Both the position numbers and the translations under genes were made by a program. Of a stretch of 14,321 bases of DNA, positions 7,610 through 13,850 are shown one piece after another. Numbering within the stretch: the stretch's first letter is position 1; every line of letters begins with the position of its first letter. Source of the DNA: Hyphomonas sp. (lineage in GTDB: Bacteria > Pseudomonadota > Alphaproteobacteria > Caulobacterales > Hyphomonadaceae); NCBI GenBank assembly GCA_003486945.1, contig DNFL01000325.1, forward strand, positions 1,278 to 15,598. Direction: 5' to 3'. The notes below the pieces were generated by a model that did not search any database, had not been told where the DNA came from, and worked only from the letters and a program-made list of their open reading frames with translations.

Positions 7610-8056
7610 TCAGAGAGCGTTCTGAGCGGCCAGAATTCTCTCTGCGATTTCGTCTTCGGAAACTTTCGAATTCAGAACATCGATCACCGACTGATTCTCA
7701 ACATCGATCAGCAGGAGCAGCCCCGTCTTGATCCCGCCGGCAAAGTAGTCGCGAAGCGCTTGACCCAGACCCAGCTGATCCGCTTCCGCGTAGACAGCAT
7801 CGCGGTCGCGCCGGGTAAAATCGATCCGCACAAAAGAAACGCCCTCCCATTCCCCCGCCGACTGAACGGCCGCGACTTTCGGATCGAGCGCCTTACAGTT
7901 CGGACACCAGTCCGCATGCACCCGCACGGCCGCCACTCTTGACGACTCCACGGGCTGGCTCGCCTGGCTCGGCGGCTCGGTCGGCGCTGCACAGGCTGCC
8001 AACGGAAGCAGGGACAATCCTGCGGTCAGAAGGGCCGTTTTGAGAAGAGTAATCAT
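7610..8056 (-). CDS. Thioredoxin-like lipoprotein with CPNC active site
   Basis: Exported thioredoxin-fold protein (148 aa from the chosen start). It starts with a hydrophobic signal peptide ending in the lipobox LAAC (Cys at residue 22), so it is probably lipid-anchored and faces the periplasm. A Pro/Ser-rich linker leads to the thioredoxin domain with WCPNCK (Cys 51 and 54). The segment that normally carries the cis-proline reads GGIKTGLLLLID, with Lys where Pro is expected. An ATG two codons upstream (8062) lies only two bases after GGAGA, whereas the ATG at 8056 has a better eight-base gap, so I use 8056. It heads the leftward run with the disulfide oxidoreductase, suggesting a shared thiol-redox role. 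It could be a reductase, an oxidase or a non-enzymatic binding protein. Confidence 0.82.
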   Translation of the reverse strand: MITLLKTALLTAGLSLLPLAACAAPTEPPSQASQPVESSRVAAVRVHADWCPNCKALDPKVAAVQSAGEWEGVSFVRIDFTRRDRDAVYAEADQLGLGQALRDYFAGGIKTGLLLLIDVENQSVIDVLNSKVSEDEIAERILAAQNAL

Positions 8057-8138
8057 GAGCATTCTCCACTTGAATTGCTATTTTTGACTGCTTAGTTCTT
8101 TTTGAAGATTGCACGACTGACAATTGCGTGATCACACT

Positions 8139-8155
8139 CGGCGCGTACGTCGCCG
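8139..8155. promoter_or_regulatory. Inverted repeat in the divergent control region
   Basis: CGGCG (8139-8143) and CGCCG (8151-8155) flank a seven-base spacer, between the thioredoxin-like lipoprotein gene and the DoxX-like gene. It could be an operator or an RNA hairpin in the DoxX-like leader. Five-base GC-rich arms arise easily by chance at this GC content. Confidence 0.2.
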
Positions 8156-8187
8156 TACCGTGTAATTTGAGCCTGAAGGATCCTCGC

Positions 8188-8619
8188 ATGAACCAACTTG
8201 CCCGCTCGGCTCCCGCATACCTGCTTGCGGCCTTTCTGGTATTCATGGGCGTACAGAAGTTTGTCGGAGACGTTCCGATCTTTAAGATTATAGAAGCAAA
8301 TGTCCTGGCCCGTACCGGCCTCAACATCGATCTGATTGATCCTGCCGGGCGCTACATGACCGGCGCTCTCGAACTCCTGGCGGCGATCCTTTTGATATTG
8401 CGACGCTTCTGGGGGGCGCTTCTGTCAACCGGGGTCATCGCCGGCGCGATTCTGGCCCATCTTACATTTCTGGGAATTTCCACGCCGATGTCTTCCGGGA
8501 CGGATGCGCCGGAGAGCCCCATGCTTTTCATAATGGCGCTTATATTCTTTGGGATTTCCATCCTGGTGCTCTGGTTGGCCCGCTTGATCGCTGCTGAAAA
8601 AAGTCAGCCGCTCTCTTGA
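8188..8619 (+). CDS. DoxX-like small integral membrane protein
   Basis: Four-helix membrane protein of 143 aa. The hydrophobic segments lie at about 10-27, 60-78, 83-105 and 113-137, with a first-helix motif LLAAFLVFMGVQKF and a second GALELLAAILLIL, both typical of DoxX-like proteins. Members of this superfamily are linked to sulfur oxidation and membrane thiol-oxidative stress, but most are uncharacterised and nothing here fixes a substrate. A longer frame begins at 8128, but the ATG at 8188 has a clear AAGGA ribosome binding site and begins at the natural N-terminus. It is transcribed away from the thioredoxin-like lipoprotein and about 80 bases ahead of the nrtS-like gene, so it may share a control region with one and a transcript with the other. 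Confidence 0.65.
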   Translation: MNQLARSAPAYLLAAFLVFMGVQKFVGDVPIFKIIEANVLARTGLNIDLIDPAGRYMTGALELLAAILLILRRFWGALLSTGVIAGAILAHLTFLGISTPMSSGTDAPESPMLFIMALIFFGISILVLWLARLIAAEKSQPLS

Positions 8620-8641
8620 ATACGGACACTTGGCAGGCTGA

Positions 8642-8672
8642 TTGATAAAATTCGTAATCCGGGCTCTATACC
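8642..8672 (+). promoter_or_regulatory. Weak candidate promoter for the nrtS-like gene
   Basis: TTGATA (8642-8647) and TATACC (8667-8672) are 19 bases apart and would start transcription near 8679, just ahead of the GTG at 8701. The spacing is long and the -10 box imperfect, so read-through from the DoxX-like gene is an equal possibility. Confidence 0.25.
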
Positions 8673-8700
8673 TCGATACTTTTTCAGAACAGGCGTTTCC

Positions 8701-8901
8701 GTGACCCGCGCAATCCTGATCCGAGGCTTGATTGTTTCCATACTGGTGGGGTCACTGCTGACACTGATCAATCAATTCGAAGTGATCTCGGCCTTGCAGA
8801 CGCCGAACCTGTTGAAGATGGGACTCAGCTATATTGTACCCTTTTGCGTGTCGGTCTTCAGTGCCATGGCGGTGCGCAAGAACCCGGCAGATCCGGGTTG
8901 A
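8701..8901 (+). CDS. nrtS: NrtS-type nitrate/nitrite transporter
   Basis: Very small membrane protein (66 aa) with two helices. It matches the NrtS pattern as I know it: positively charged N-terminus, first helix ending in LTLINQ (20-25), a short loop with a second hydrophobic element, and SYIVPFCVSVFSA (43-55) in the second helix. NrtS proteins were described as small nitrate/nitrite transporters in cyanobacteria and are common in marine bacteria. The start is GTG, preceded by AACAGG. No nitrate or nitrite reductase or NtcA/NtrC-type gene is visible in this window, so the physiological link is not supported by context. It follows the DoxX-like gene and converges on the TetR gene. Confidence 0.7.
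   Translation: MTRAILIRGLIVSILVGSLLTLINQFEVISALQTPNLLKMGLSYIVPFCVSVFSAMAVRKNPADPG
8881..8899. terminator. Hairpin between convergent genes, possible terminator
   Basis: AACCCGG (8881-8887) and CCGGGTT (8893-8899) form a perfect 7-bp stem with a 5-base loop (CAGAT), ending at the nrtS stop codon and lying 33 bases before the end of the convergent TetR gene. There is no T tract on either side, so it is not a textbook intrinsic terminator. It may still stop or stabilise transcripts. Confidence 0.4.
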
Positions 8902-8932
8902 CCCCGCGCGCCAGCGCAGCTCTTGAGAGAAG

Positions 8933-9526
8933 CTATGCGCGGACCAGCGACCCTCGTGCTGCCTCAATTAGATCACCGAGTTGCTTGGCTGTTGCGTCTA
9001 TAGGCTTTCTGCTCGTCTCGACCCTCGCTTGAACAAGGCTGCCCTGCAGCGCGGACATACACAATATCGCCAGCTCTGCTGCCTTTGGGCGACGGAAGCC
9101 ATCTTCCATGAGCTTCCGCTCAAGGACTGACTGCCTGGCGGCGTACGCTTTTCGGCCCGCTTCTGCGATCAACCGCTCCTGCGGCGCCAGTTCCAGGATA
9201 ACCGTCGTGATCGGACAACCGTCGCGAAAACCCGATTTCGCCATCCAGCCTCCGAGTAGCCTTGCATGCTCGATGAGTAGCTCACGCGTGGAACCTGTCC
9301 GGGCCGCGATCGCTGCGACGGTTTCGGCCACGCGCCTGCCCGCCTCTTCAACCGCCGCAACCGCAATCGATGCCTTTCCCTCCGGAAAGTAGTGATAGAT
9401 TGAGCCTTTGGGCGCACCAGCTTCAAAGACAAGATCATTCAATCCTGTCGCTGAATAGCCCTGCTGGCGAAAAAGCCTCACCGCCGTCTCGATGACAGGC
9501 TGCCTGTGTTTCTGCCGGGGTGCCAC
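8933..9526 (-). CDS. TetR-family transcriptional regulator
   Basis: One-component repressor (197 aa from the chosen start). The N-terminal DNA-binding domain is clear (IETAVRLFRQQGYSATGL, then NDLVFEAGAPKGSIYHYFPEGK, recognition helix about residues 37-46). The C-terminal ligand domain (about 60-197) contains FRDGCPITTVILELAP, a stretch I associate with TetR proteins of the YxaF/LfrA-like group that control efflux or redox enzymes. Of three possible starts (TTG 9547, GTG 9535, GTG 9526), the GTG at 9526 has GGAG six bases upstream and gives the usual N-terminus. It is divergent from the crotonase gene with 93 bases between the start codons, and a candidate operator lies between them, so the crotonase is its most likely target. 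The ligand is unknown. Confidence 0.9.
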   Translation of the reverse strand: MAPRQKHRQPVIETAVRLFRQQGYSATGLNDLVFEAGAPKGSIYHYFPEGKASIAVAAVEEAGRRVAETVAAIAARTGSTRELLIEHARLLGGWMAKSGFRDGCPITTVILELAPQERLIAEAGRKAYAARQSVLERKLMEDGFRRPKAAELAILCMSALQGSLVQARVETSRKPIDATAKQLGDLIEAARGSLVRA

Positions 9527-9558
9527 GCTCCACTCCACAATTTCCAACTGCGTTCATG

Positions 9559-9574
9559 ATTATATTGACTGGTC
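9559..9574 (-). promoter_or_regulatory. tetR -10 box and candidate TetR operator
   Basis: On the minus strand a perfect TATAAT (9564-9559) lies about 32 bases before the TetR start codon. Directly upstream of it is GACCAGTC (9574-9567), a dyad of GAC-2-GTC overlapping the promoter spacer. A -35 at normal spacing is not evident; TTGAGT (9590-9585) is 20 bases away. A repressor bound here would block its own promoter and probably also crotonase transcription. The operator assignment is inference from position and symmetry. Confidence 0.4.
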
Positions 9575-9619
9575 TAATTGAGGTACTCAAGCTGTTGTTT
9601 CAACAATCCTGGAGTAAAA

Positions 9620-10303
9620 ATGTCTGGCGCAGTCAATTATCAGCTGACGGAGGGTATTTCCGAGATAACCCTCAACGACGGCAAGGCCAATGTCATGAAC
9701 CTGGCCATGCTGGAAGAAATACGGCGTGCTTTTGACCGTGCCGCTCAGGACAACGCGCCCGTAATTCTCAGGTCTGGCCTCCCCGGCGTGTTCTCTGCTG
9801 GCTTCGACCTCAACGTATTCAAGTCAGGAGACCAAAGCGCCCTCACGAATCTTGTTCGAACGGGCGCTCTGCTTGCGGTGCACATCCTTGAACACCCCTT
9901 GCCCGTCCTCGGCGTTCAGGCAGGTCATGCTTTTCCGATGGGCGCTTTCTTGCTTTTGGGCTGCGACTTCCGCATCAGTGTCCGCGGGCCAACCAAGATC
10001 GGACTGAATGAAGTAGCAATCGGGATTACTCCGCCTGAGTTTGCTGTAGAACTAGCGCGCAGCCGCCTGCATCCAGCATGGCTGAACCGCACTGTTCTCC
10101 TGGGCGAGATGTTCGGGCCGGAGGATGCCGTGCGAGCAGGGTTTGCCGACCACGTCGTTGATCCGGAGGACGTTGATCAGGCAATCGGCGAGTTCATAAA
10201 AGCGGCTCGCAAACTGGACCTGCCTTCCCATAGCCGGGCAAAGAAGAAGCTCCGGGAATCAACCCTCACCAGGGTCCGGGCCGCGATTGAAGCAGAAATG
10301 TAA
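9620..10303 (+). CDS. Crotonase / enoyl-CoA hydratase family protein
   Basis: Enzyme of 227 aa that acts on acyl-CoA thioesters. The two oxyanion-hole segments are visible: VFSAGFDL (57-64) and HAFPMGAFLLLGCD (103-116). KIGLNEVAIGI follows, with E131 at the position of one catalytic Glu of enoyl-CoA hydratases. The region that normally holds the second Glu and the PGAGG turn reads TPPEFAVELA, so the classical hydratase activity is uncertain and an isomerase or other crotonase reaction is possible. It is somewhat shorter than the common 255-260 aa. The ATG at 9620 has GGAG five bases upstream; upstream codons in the same frame to 9578 are unlikely to be translated. Divergence from the TetR gene suggests ligand-controlled acyl-CoA metabolism. 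Confidence 0.85.
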   Translation: MSGAVNYQLTEGISEITLNDGKANVMNLAMLEEIRRAFDRAAQDNAPVILRSGLPGVFSAGFDLNVFKSGDQSALTNLVRTGALLAVHILEHPLPVLGVQAGHAFPMGAFLLLGCDFRISVRGPTKIGLNEVAIGITPPEFAVELARSRLHPAWLNRTVLLGEMFGPEDAVRAGFADHVVDPEDVDQAIGEFIKAARKLDLPSHSRAKKKLRESTLTRVRAAIEAEM

Positions 10304-10341
10304 GTTTCAAGCGCCATGGGCCGCAAACAGTATGCACGCCC

Positions 10342-11019
10342 TCACTCTTCTCTTCGCGGAACCCAGGAAACAAGCTGTTGGTGGCGCAGCAATTCCCGGC
10401 GGGCAGCATTAAATGGATGCACCCAAAGTGTCGCCCCGGCTTCATTTTCAAGTGATCGGGCGTCGTTATGCCATTGAAAAATCCCCCCTTCCAGACTGAA
10501 CAAATGGGGTGATCTCTGTGGCCCGAGCTTTTTGAGGAGACGCTCTGCAAGACGGGACGAGCGGTAGCCGACGGAGCAATAGAGCACAATTGTGTCGTCC
10601 GGCTCGATTGGACCGATCGCATTTTCGACCGCTTCCAGGCTGGCTCCTGGATCGATACGAACCGCTCCGGATATATGGCTGACAGCAAACTCAGCTTTGC
10701 TTCGGACATCCAGCAGGACGAAAGCCTCTCCGGCCGCCGATTTTCGCGCGAGCTCACTAGCCGAGATTAGCGGGACGTCTGGGTAGGTCTGTGCGATGGA
10801 CTTGCTGACATTTCGCAGCGACTGAGAATGTGCTGTTGGAGCCAGGCAAGCAAACGCAACGACCATCAGGATGGCAATTCCAACTCGGAGGATGCCGGAG
10901 GTCTTCGGAAAACAAAACGTATGTTTTTCCGGAGAAGAAGACCAGCCGTACTGATACGGCGCCGCTGAAAGCCCTTTCCAAAGCGGCTGATCGAAGCTCG
11001 AGCACGCAGGACTAGCCAT
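10342..11019 (-). CDS. Membrane-anchored rhodanese-domain protein
   Basis: Sulfurtransferase-type protein (225 aa from the chosen start). A single hydrophobic segment (about 42-65, ending near APTAHSQ) follows a 40-residue leader and should hold the rhodanese domain at or outside the inner membrane, or release it if cleaved. The domain (about 80-180) has FVLLDVRSKAEF, HISGAVRI, and the active-site loop CSVGYRS (Cys 148) of the form CxxGxR, so it should carry persulfide. About 45 further residues follow (WVHPFNAARRELL). The ATG at 11019 overlaps the stop of the AhpD-like gene by eight bases, indicating translational coupling; an ATG at 11046 is also possible. A much shorter signal-peptide start lacks a charged N-terminus. 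The sulfur donor and acceptor are unknown. Confidence 0.82.
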   Translation of the reverse strand: MASPACSSFDQPLWKGLSAAPYQYGWSSSPEKHTFCFPKTSGILRVGIAILMVVAFACLAPTAHSQSLRNVSKSIAQTYPDVPLISASELARKSAAGEAFVLLDVRSKAEFAVSHISGAVRIDPGASLEAVENAIGPIEPDDTIVLYCSVGYRSSRLAERLLKKLGPQRSPHLFSLEGGIFQWHNDARSLENEAGATLWVHPFNAARRELLRHQQLVSWVPRREE

Positions 11020-11602
11020 GCTTTCCGGCCGTCCAGCCTGCGTCACTCAGATGCGCTTCAGCAAAGGCGGTCGGCGATTCCTCTAAAGGGGTTGCAAGCG
11101 TATCGTTCCAGCGATTCAGAAAGCCAAACAGGGCAATTACGCCCACAATCTCGGCAACCTCGTCATCAGAATACCATCGGCGAACGGCTTCAAAATGTTC
11201 AGGCCCCGCCATGTTCGGCTGGCTTCCGGCTGCCTGAGCAAGAGACAGGGCAGCGCGTTCAGATTCGCTGAAAAGGGGGCTGGTTTCATATTCCCATACG
11301 GCAGCAATCTTTTCCTCTTGGGCACCGGCCCGCCGGGCATTATGAGCCGTATGAGCCTGGCAATACCGGCAGCCGGACGCCGCACTTGCAATATGAGCAA
11401 CAAGTTGCCGCAATTGCGGCGGCAGGATCGCCGATGGACCGTTCAATGCCCCAGCCAGTGCGAGGAACCCCTGCATCAGGGCGGGTCGCCGCGCCATGAT
11501 CTTCAGAGAGTTTGGGACAAAGCCCATCGCCGCCTCTGCCATGGTCAGCTGATCTGAAACCAAATCGAGCTGCTGGGCCGTTGCTTCCGGAAGATGAGGC
11601 AT
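11012..11602 (-). CDS. AhpD-like carboxymuconolactone decarboxylase family protein
   Basis: Cytoplasmic all-helical protein of 196 aa in the CMD/AhpD superfamily. The key site is SGCRYCQAHTAHNARRAG: Cys 78 and Cys 81 form a CxxC pair, with His 84 and His 87 following. In AhpD the active His is four residues after the second Cys; here the histidines are at +3 and +6, a subfamily variant. The conserved leader MGFVPNSLKIMARRPALMQGF is typical. AhpD-like members use the Cys pair as an alkylhydroperoxidase or disulfide reductase; a true decarboxylase role is unlikely with a CxxC site. The ribosome binding site is weak. Its end overlaps the rhodanese start, so the two are probably made together. 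Confidence 0.85.
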   Translation of the reverse strand: MPHLPEATAQQLDLVSDQLTMAEAAMGFVPNSLKIMARRPALMQGFLALAGALNGPSAILPPQLRQLVAHIASAASGCRYCQAHTAHNARRAGAQEEKIAAVWEYETSPLFSESERAALSLAQAAGSQPNMAGPEHFEAVRRWYSDDEVAEIVGVIALFGFLNRWNDTLATPLEESPTAFAEAHLSDAGWTAGKHG

Positions 11603-11631
11603 GATCTGGTTTTCCCGTACTGTTCAGTCAA

Positions 11632-11660
11632 ATATTCAGACGCGCCTGGGTGTCGGTCAA
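11632..11660 (-). promoter_or_regulatory. Candidate promoter of the AhpD-like/rhodanese pair
   Basis: Read leftwards, TTGACC (11660-11655) and GAATAT (11637-11632) are 17 bases apart, placing the transcription start near 11625, about 23 bases before the ATG at 11602. The -35 is good and the -10 weak. Confidence 0.35.
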
Positions 11661-11829
11661 ATCATTTTCATGCGAGCGCCATCCAGGGCTTACTTTCGAG
11701 ATCATCCAGATAATCGGGCATGCGGCGCCGGCCCCGGTTGCCTCAGGTAAAGATCACCGATTATTGTCTGGACCAAACTTTGCCGCGCATTCAGTAGTTT
11801 TTATTTGTGCCTTGAAAGCGGCTGAACAT

Positions 11830-12681
11830 ATGTCGGCAGAAGCCATTCTGAGTTTCGAACCGGCCATAAGGCTCGGTGCATTTCTCGGGGTCTTCGTCGT
11901 CATGGCCCTGTGGGAGTCCCTCGTTCCACAGAGGACACGCACTTTGCCGAGAAGCTTCAGATGGCTGAACAATCTTGGTTTGCTGGTCGTTGGAAATCTG
12001 GCGCTGCGCGCAGCCTTGCCACTGCTCGCTGTTGGAACAGCAGTGATCGCACACGACAAAGGCTGGGGATTGTTCAATGTTCTGGAAACGCCGCTTTGGG
12101 CCTCGACCGCCGCGAGTGTGATACTGCTTGATCTGGCGATTTACTTTCAGCACGTTGTCTTCCACAAAGTGCCTGCACTCTGGGTGCTCCACCGCGTCCA
12201 CCATTCCGACACTAACCTCGATGTTTCAACCGCGCTCCGTTTCCACCCCTTCGAGATCATTCTGTCTCTGATAGTGAAGATGGCGATCATCATGCTCCTC
12301 GGTGCGCCGCCCCTTGGCGTCCTGATTTTCGAGATCCTCCTCAATGCAACAGCCATGTTCAACCATGCGAATGTAAAGCTTCCGCGCCCTGTTGATGCTA
12401 TCCTGCGCGGAATAATCGTGACACCTGACATGCACGCAGTTCATCATTCCATCGAGCAACGAGAGTCGAATTCCAATTTCGGATTCAATCTTTCTGTCTG
12501 GGACAGGCTATTTGGCACTTACCTGGAAGCCCCGGCCAATGGCAATGCTGGATTGATCATCGGTCTTCGCGTCTTCCGAAGCGCCCGAGACAACCGGCTC
12601 GACCGCCTCCTCTTGCAGCCCTTTCGGCGACAACCGGAACAGGCAGAGAATTCAGCGCCGACGACTCCTCCTATCGCCTGA
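11830..12681 (+). CDS. Sterol desaturase / fatty acid hydroxylase family protein
   Basis: Di-iron membrane oxygenase of 283 aa from the chosen start. About four helices carry the histidine clusters that bind two irons: HVVFH (H108, H112; HxxxH), HRVHH (H121, H124, H125; HxxHH), a middle NH in FNHANV (H179) and TPDMHAVHH (H202, H205, H206; HxxHH). These fit the fatty-acid hydroxylase superfamily, which hydroxylates or desaturates lipids, sterols, carotenoids or ether lipids; the substrate cannot be read here. A frame open from 11650 would add 60 residues of poor quality, and MSAEAILSFEPAIRLG at 11830 is the expected N-terminus, though its ribosome binding site is weak. The 227 bases before it hold the leftward promoter of the AhpD-like gene and probably its own promoter. 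Confidence 0.88.
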   Translation: MSAEAILSFEPAIRLGAFLGVFVVMALWESLVPQRTRTLPRSFRWLNNLGLLVVGNLALRAALPLLAVGTAVIAHDKGWGLFNVLETPLWASTAASVILLDLAIYFQHVVFHKVPALWVLHRVHHSDTNLDVSTALRFHPFEIILSLIVKMAIIMLLGAPPLGVLIFEILLNATAMFNHANVKLPRPVDAILRGIIVTPDMHAVHHSIEQRESNSNFGFNLSVWDRLFGTYLEAPANGNAGLIIGLRVFRSARDNRLDRLLLQPFRRQPEQAENSAPTTPPIA

Positions 12682-12731
12682 CAGCAAGCTCTCGCAGAAC
12701 AAGATCGACCCGGTCTATACCACTCCGGAAC

Positions 12732-12759
12732 AGACCAACATGGCCGGCTTGCCTGGTCT
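12732..12759. repeat. Inverted repeat AGACCA/TGGTCT upstream of the lipoprotein gene
   Basis: AGACCA (12732-12737) and TGGTCT (12754-12759) are perfect six-base inverted arms with a 16-base spacer, ending 51 bases before the lipoprotein ATG. A GGTCTATACC near-palindrome lies at 12712-12721. The right arm extends as CTGGTCTAA, which also occurs at 9569-9577 beside the tetR promoter. It could be a binding site, but short repeats like this are often coincidental. Confidence 0.25.
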
Positions 12760-12810
12760 AAATCGTGGTGCTCAGTCTTCCGCTTCGCGACCCGACTGGC
12801 AGAAAGACCC

Positions 12811-13479
12811 ATGCACAAATTCAAAATCTTGCTGTTCGCTCTGTTCACGCTCTGTGGATGCAGCACGATCGGCCCCTATGAACTATCAGAATCGCGCCCT
12901 AGGACCAGCTTTCCATCCGGGTACGGTATAGTGTCAGGCGTATTCACAACACCTGAGCGCTGGAGATACTCCCGTGACGTGTTCCTTCGCAATACAGAAA
13001 CGCGCGCCGAGTACCGCATCTCACAATCGTTCGCTTTCACCGCAGGAAACTACGTGTCGCCGGATCGCAAGGGCGTTGTTTTTGCGCTCGCCTTGCCCCC
13101 GGGTGAGTATGAGTTCTTCAACTATCAGATCTACAGCACGAACGCCATTTATGAGAATCGCTGGTTCTCGAAGGAGGATTTCTCCCTGGCATTCGAGGTC
13201 GAACCAGCGTCGGTCACATATATTGGCGATATTCGCTTTGTCCCCAATGTAGGAAAGAATGTCATTGGAATGACTGTCGCCGAAGGCGGCCATTTCATCA
13301 TTGCAGATGAATCGGAAGCAGATCTTCCTCAATTGCGATCGACCTTCCCGGACATTGACTGGTCAGAAGCAAGGACCGGAACTCTGTTTGGCGCGACACT
13401 GCCACCGATGAGAGCCCCGTCGAAGGGACAATCTGGTATTGAAGTTTCTGAGCGTCCAAAGAGTACGTCCACACACTAG
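12811..13479 (+). CDS. Lipoprotein of unknown function
   Basis: Exported protein of 222 aa that I do not recognise. The N-terminus has two lysines, a hydrophobic core and LCGC, with Cys 17 as the lipidation site followed by Ser, which in enteric bacteria favours the outer membrane. The Cys at -2 of the lipobox is unusual. The mature part (about 30-175) looks beta-rich, with FALALPPGEYEFFNYQIYS and FEVEPASVTYIGDIRF, a pattern seen in several small-domain lipoproteins where a tag of PpGxY sits in a beta-sandwich. The C-terminal 45 residues are polar and probably disordered. The ribosome binding site is modest (AGAAAG). The next gene starts 11 bases after its stop, so it may be the first gene of a short operon ending in the hydrolase. 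Confidence 0.7.
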   Translation: MHKFKILLFALFTLCGCSTIGPYELSESRPRTSFPSGYGIVSGVFTTPERWRYSRDVFLRNTETRAEYRISQSFAFTAGNYVSPDRKGVVFALALPPGEYEFFNYQIYSTNAIYENRWFSKEDFSLAFEVEPASVTYIGDIRFVPNVGKNVIGMTVAEGGHFIIADESEADLPQLRSTFPDIDWSEARTGTLFGATLPPMRAPSKGQSGIEVSERPKSTSTH

Positions 13480-13490
13480 TATCTCATCAG

Positions 13491-13811
13491 ATGCGGGATG
13501 ATTTCACGAAACACTTGGAAATTGCGCCGGCCCCGCCGCGCGCATCAGTTGCGTTATTTGTCGGCGCTACGATTCTGGGAGCATTCGCGATCCCTGCGGT
13601 ATACCTTCGCACTGCTCCCTTGCCTGCTGACACTGGAGCGCCCGAGTACTCAGGAGACGCGCTTCTGGAACTCTCGAGCATGAACGTGATCGAACAAAGA
13701 ATCTATCCAATCAGCTGGAAACGCCTCGGTTTTGAAGGGTCGGAGCGCGGTACGGAGCGTACACTGATCGCTCCTTCCCTTGGCTGTCCATGGCCCTGCT
13801 TCTGCGCGTGA
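13491..13811 (+). CDS. Small single-helix membrane protein, hypothetical
   Basis: Open frame of 106 aa, unrecognised. A polar N-terminus is followed by one clear hydrophobic helix (about residues 19-39, VALFVGATILGAFAIPAVYL), then about 65 residues expected on the other side of the membrane. The C-terminus has an odd Cys/Pro/Trp-rich end (GCPWPCFCA). It starts 11 bases after the lipoprotein stop and ends 39 bases before the hydrolase start, so gene order supports it. The absence of a good ribosome binding site and the odd tail count against it; the end could reflect a frameshift or a different real stop. Confidence 0.45.
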   Translation: MRDDFTKHLEIAPAPPRASVALFVGATILGAFAIPAVYLRTAPLPADTGAPEYSGDALLELSSMNVIEQRIYPISWKRLGFEGSERGTERTLIAPSLGCPWPCFCA

Positions 13812-13850
13812 AATAAAGTTTCGAGGCAGAGAAGAAAAAGGAAATTCCAC

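Noticed and set aside
7300..7731. 143-codon rightward open frame across the flavoprotein N-terminus and lipoprotein C-terminus
   Set aside because: Antisense to two clear genes; low-complexity basic translation typical of a shadow frame.
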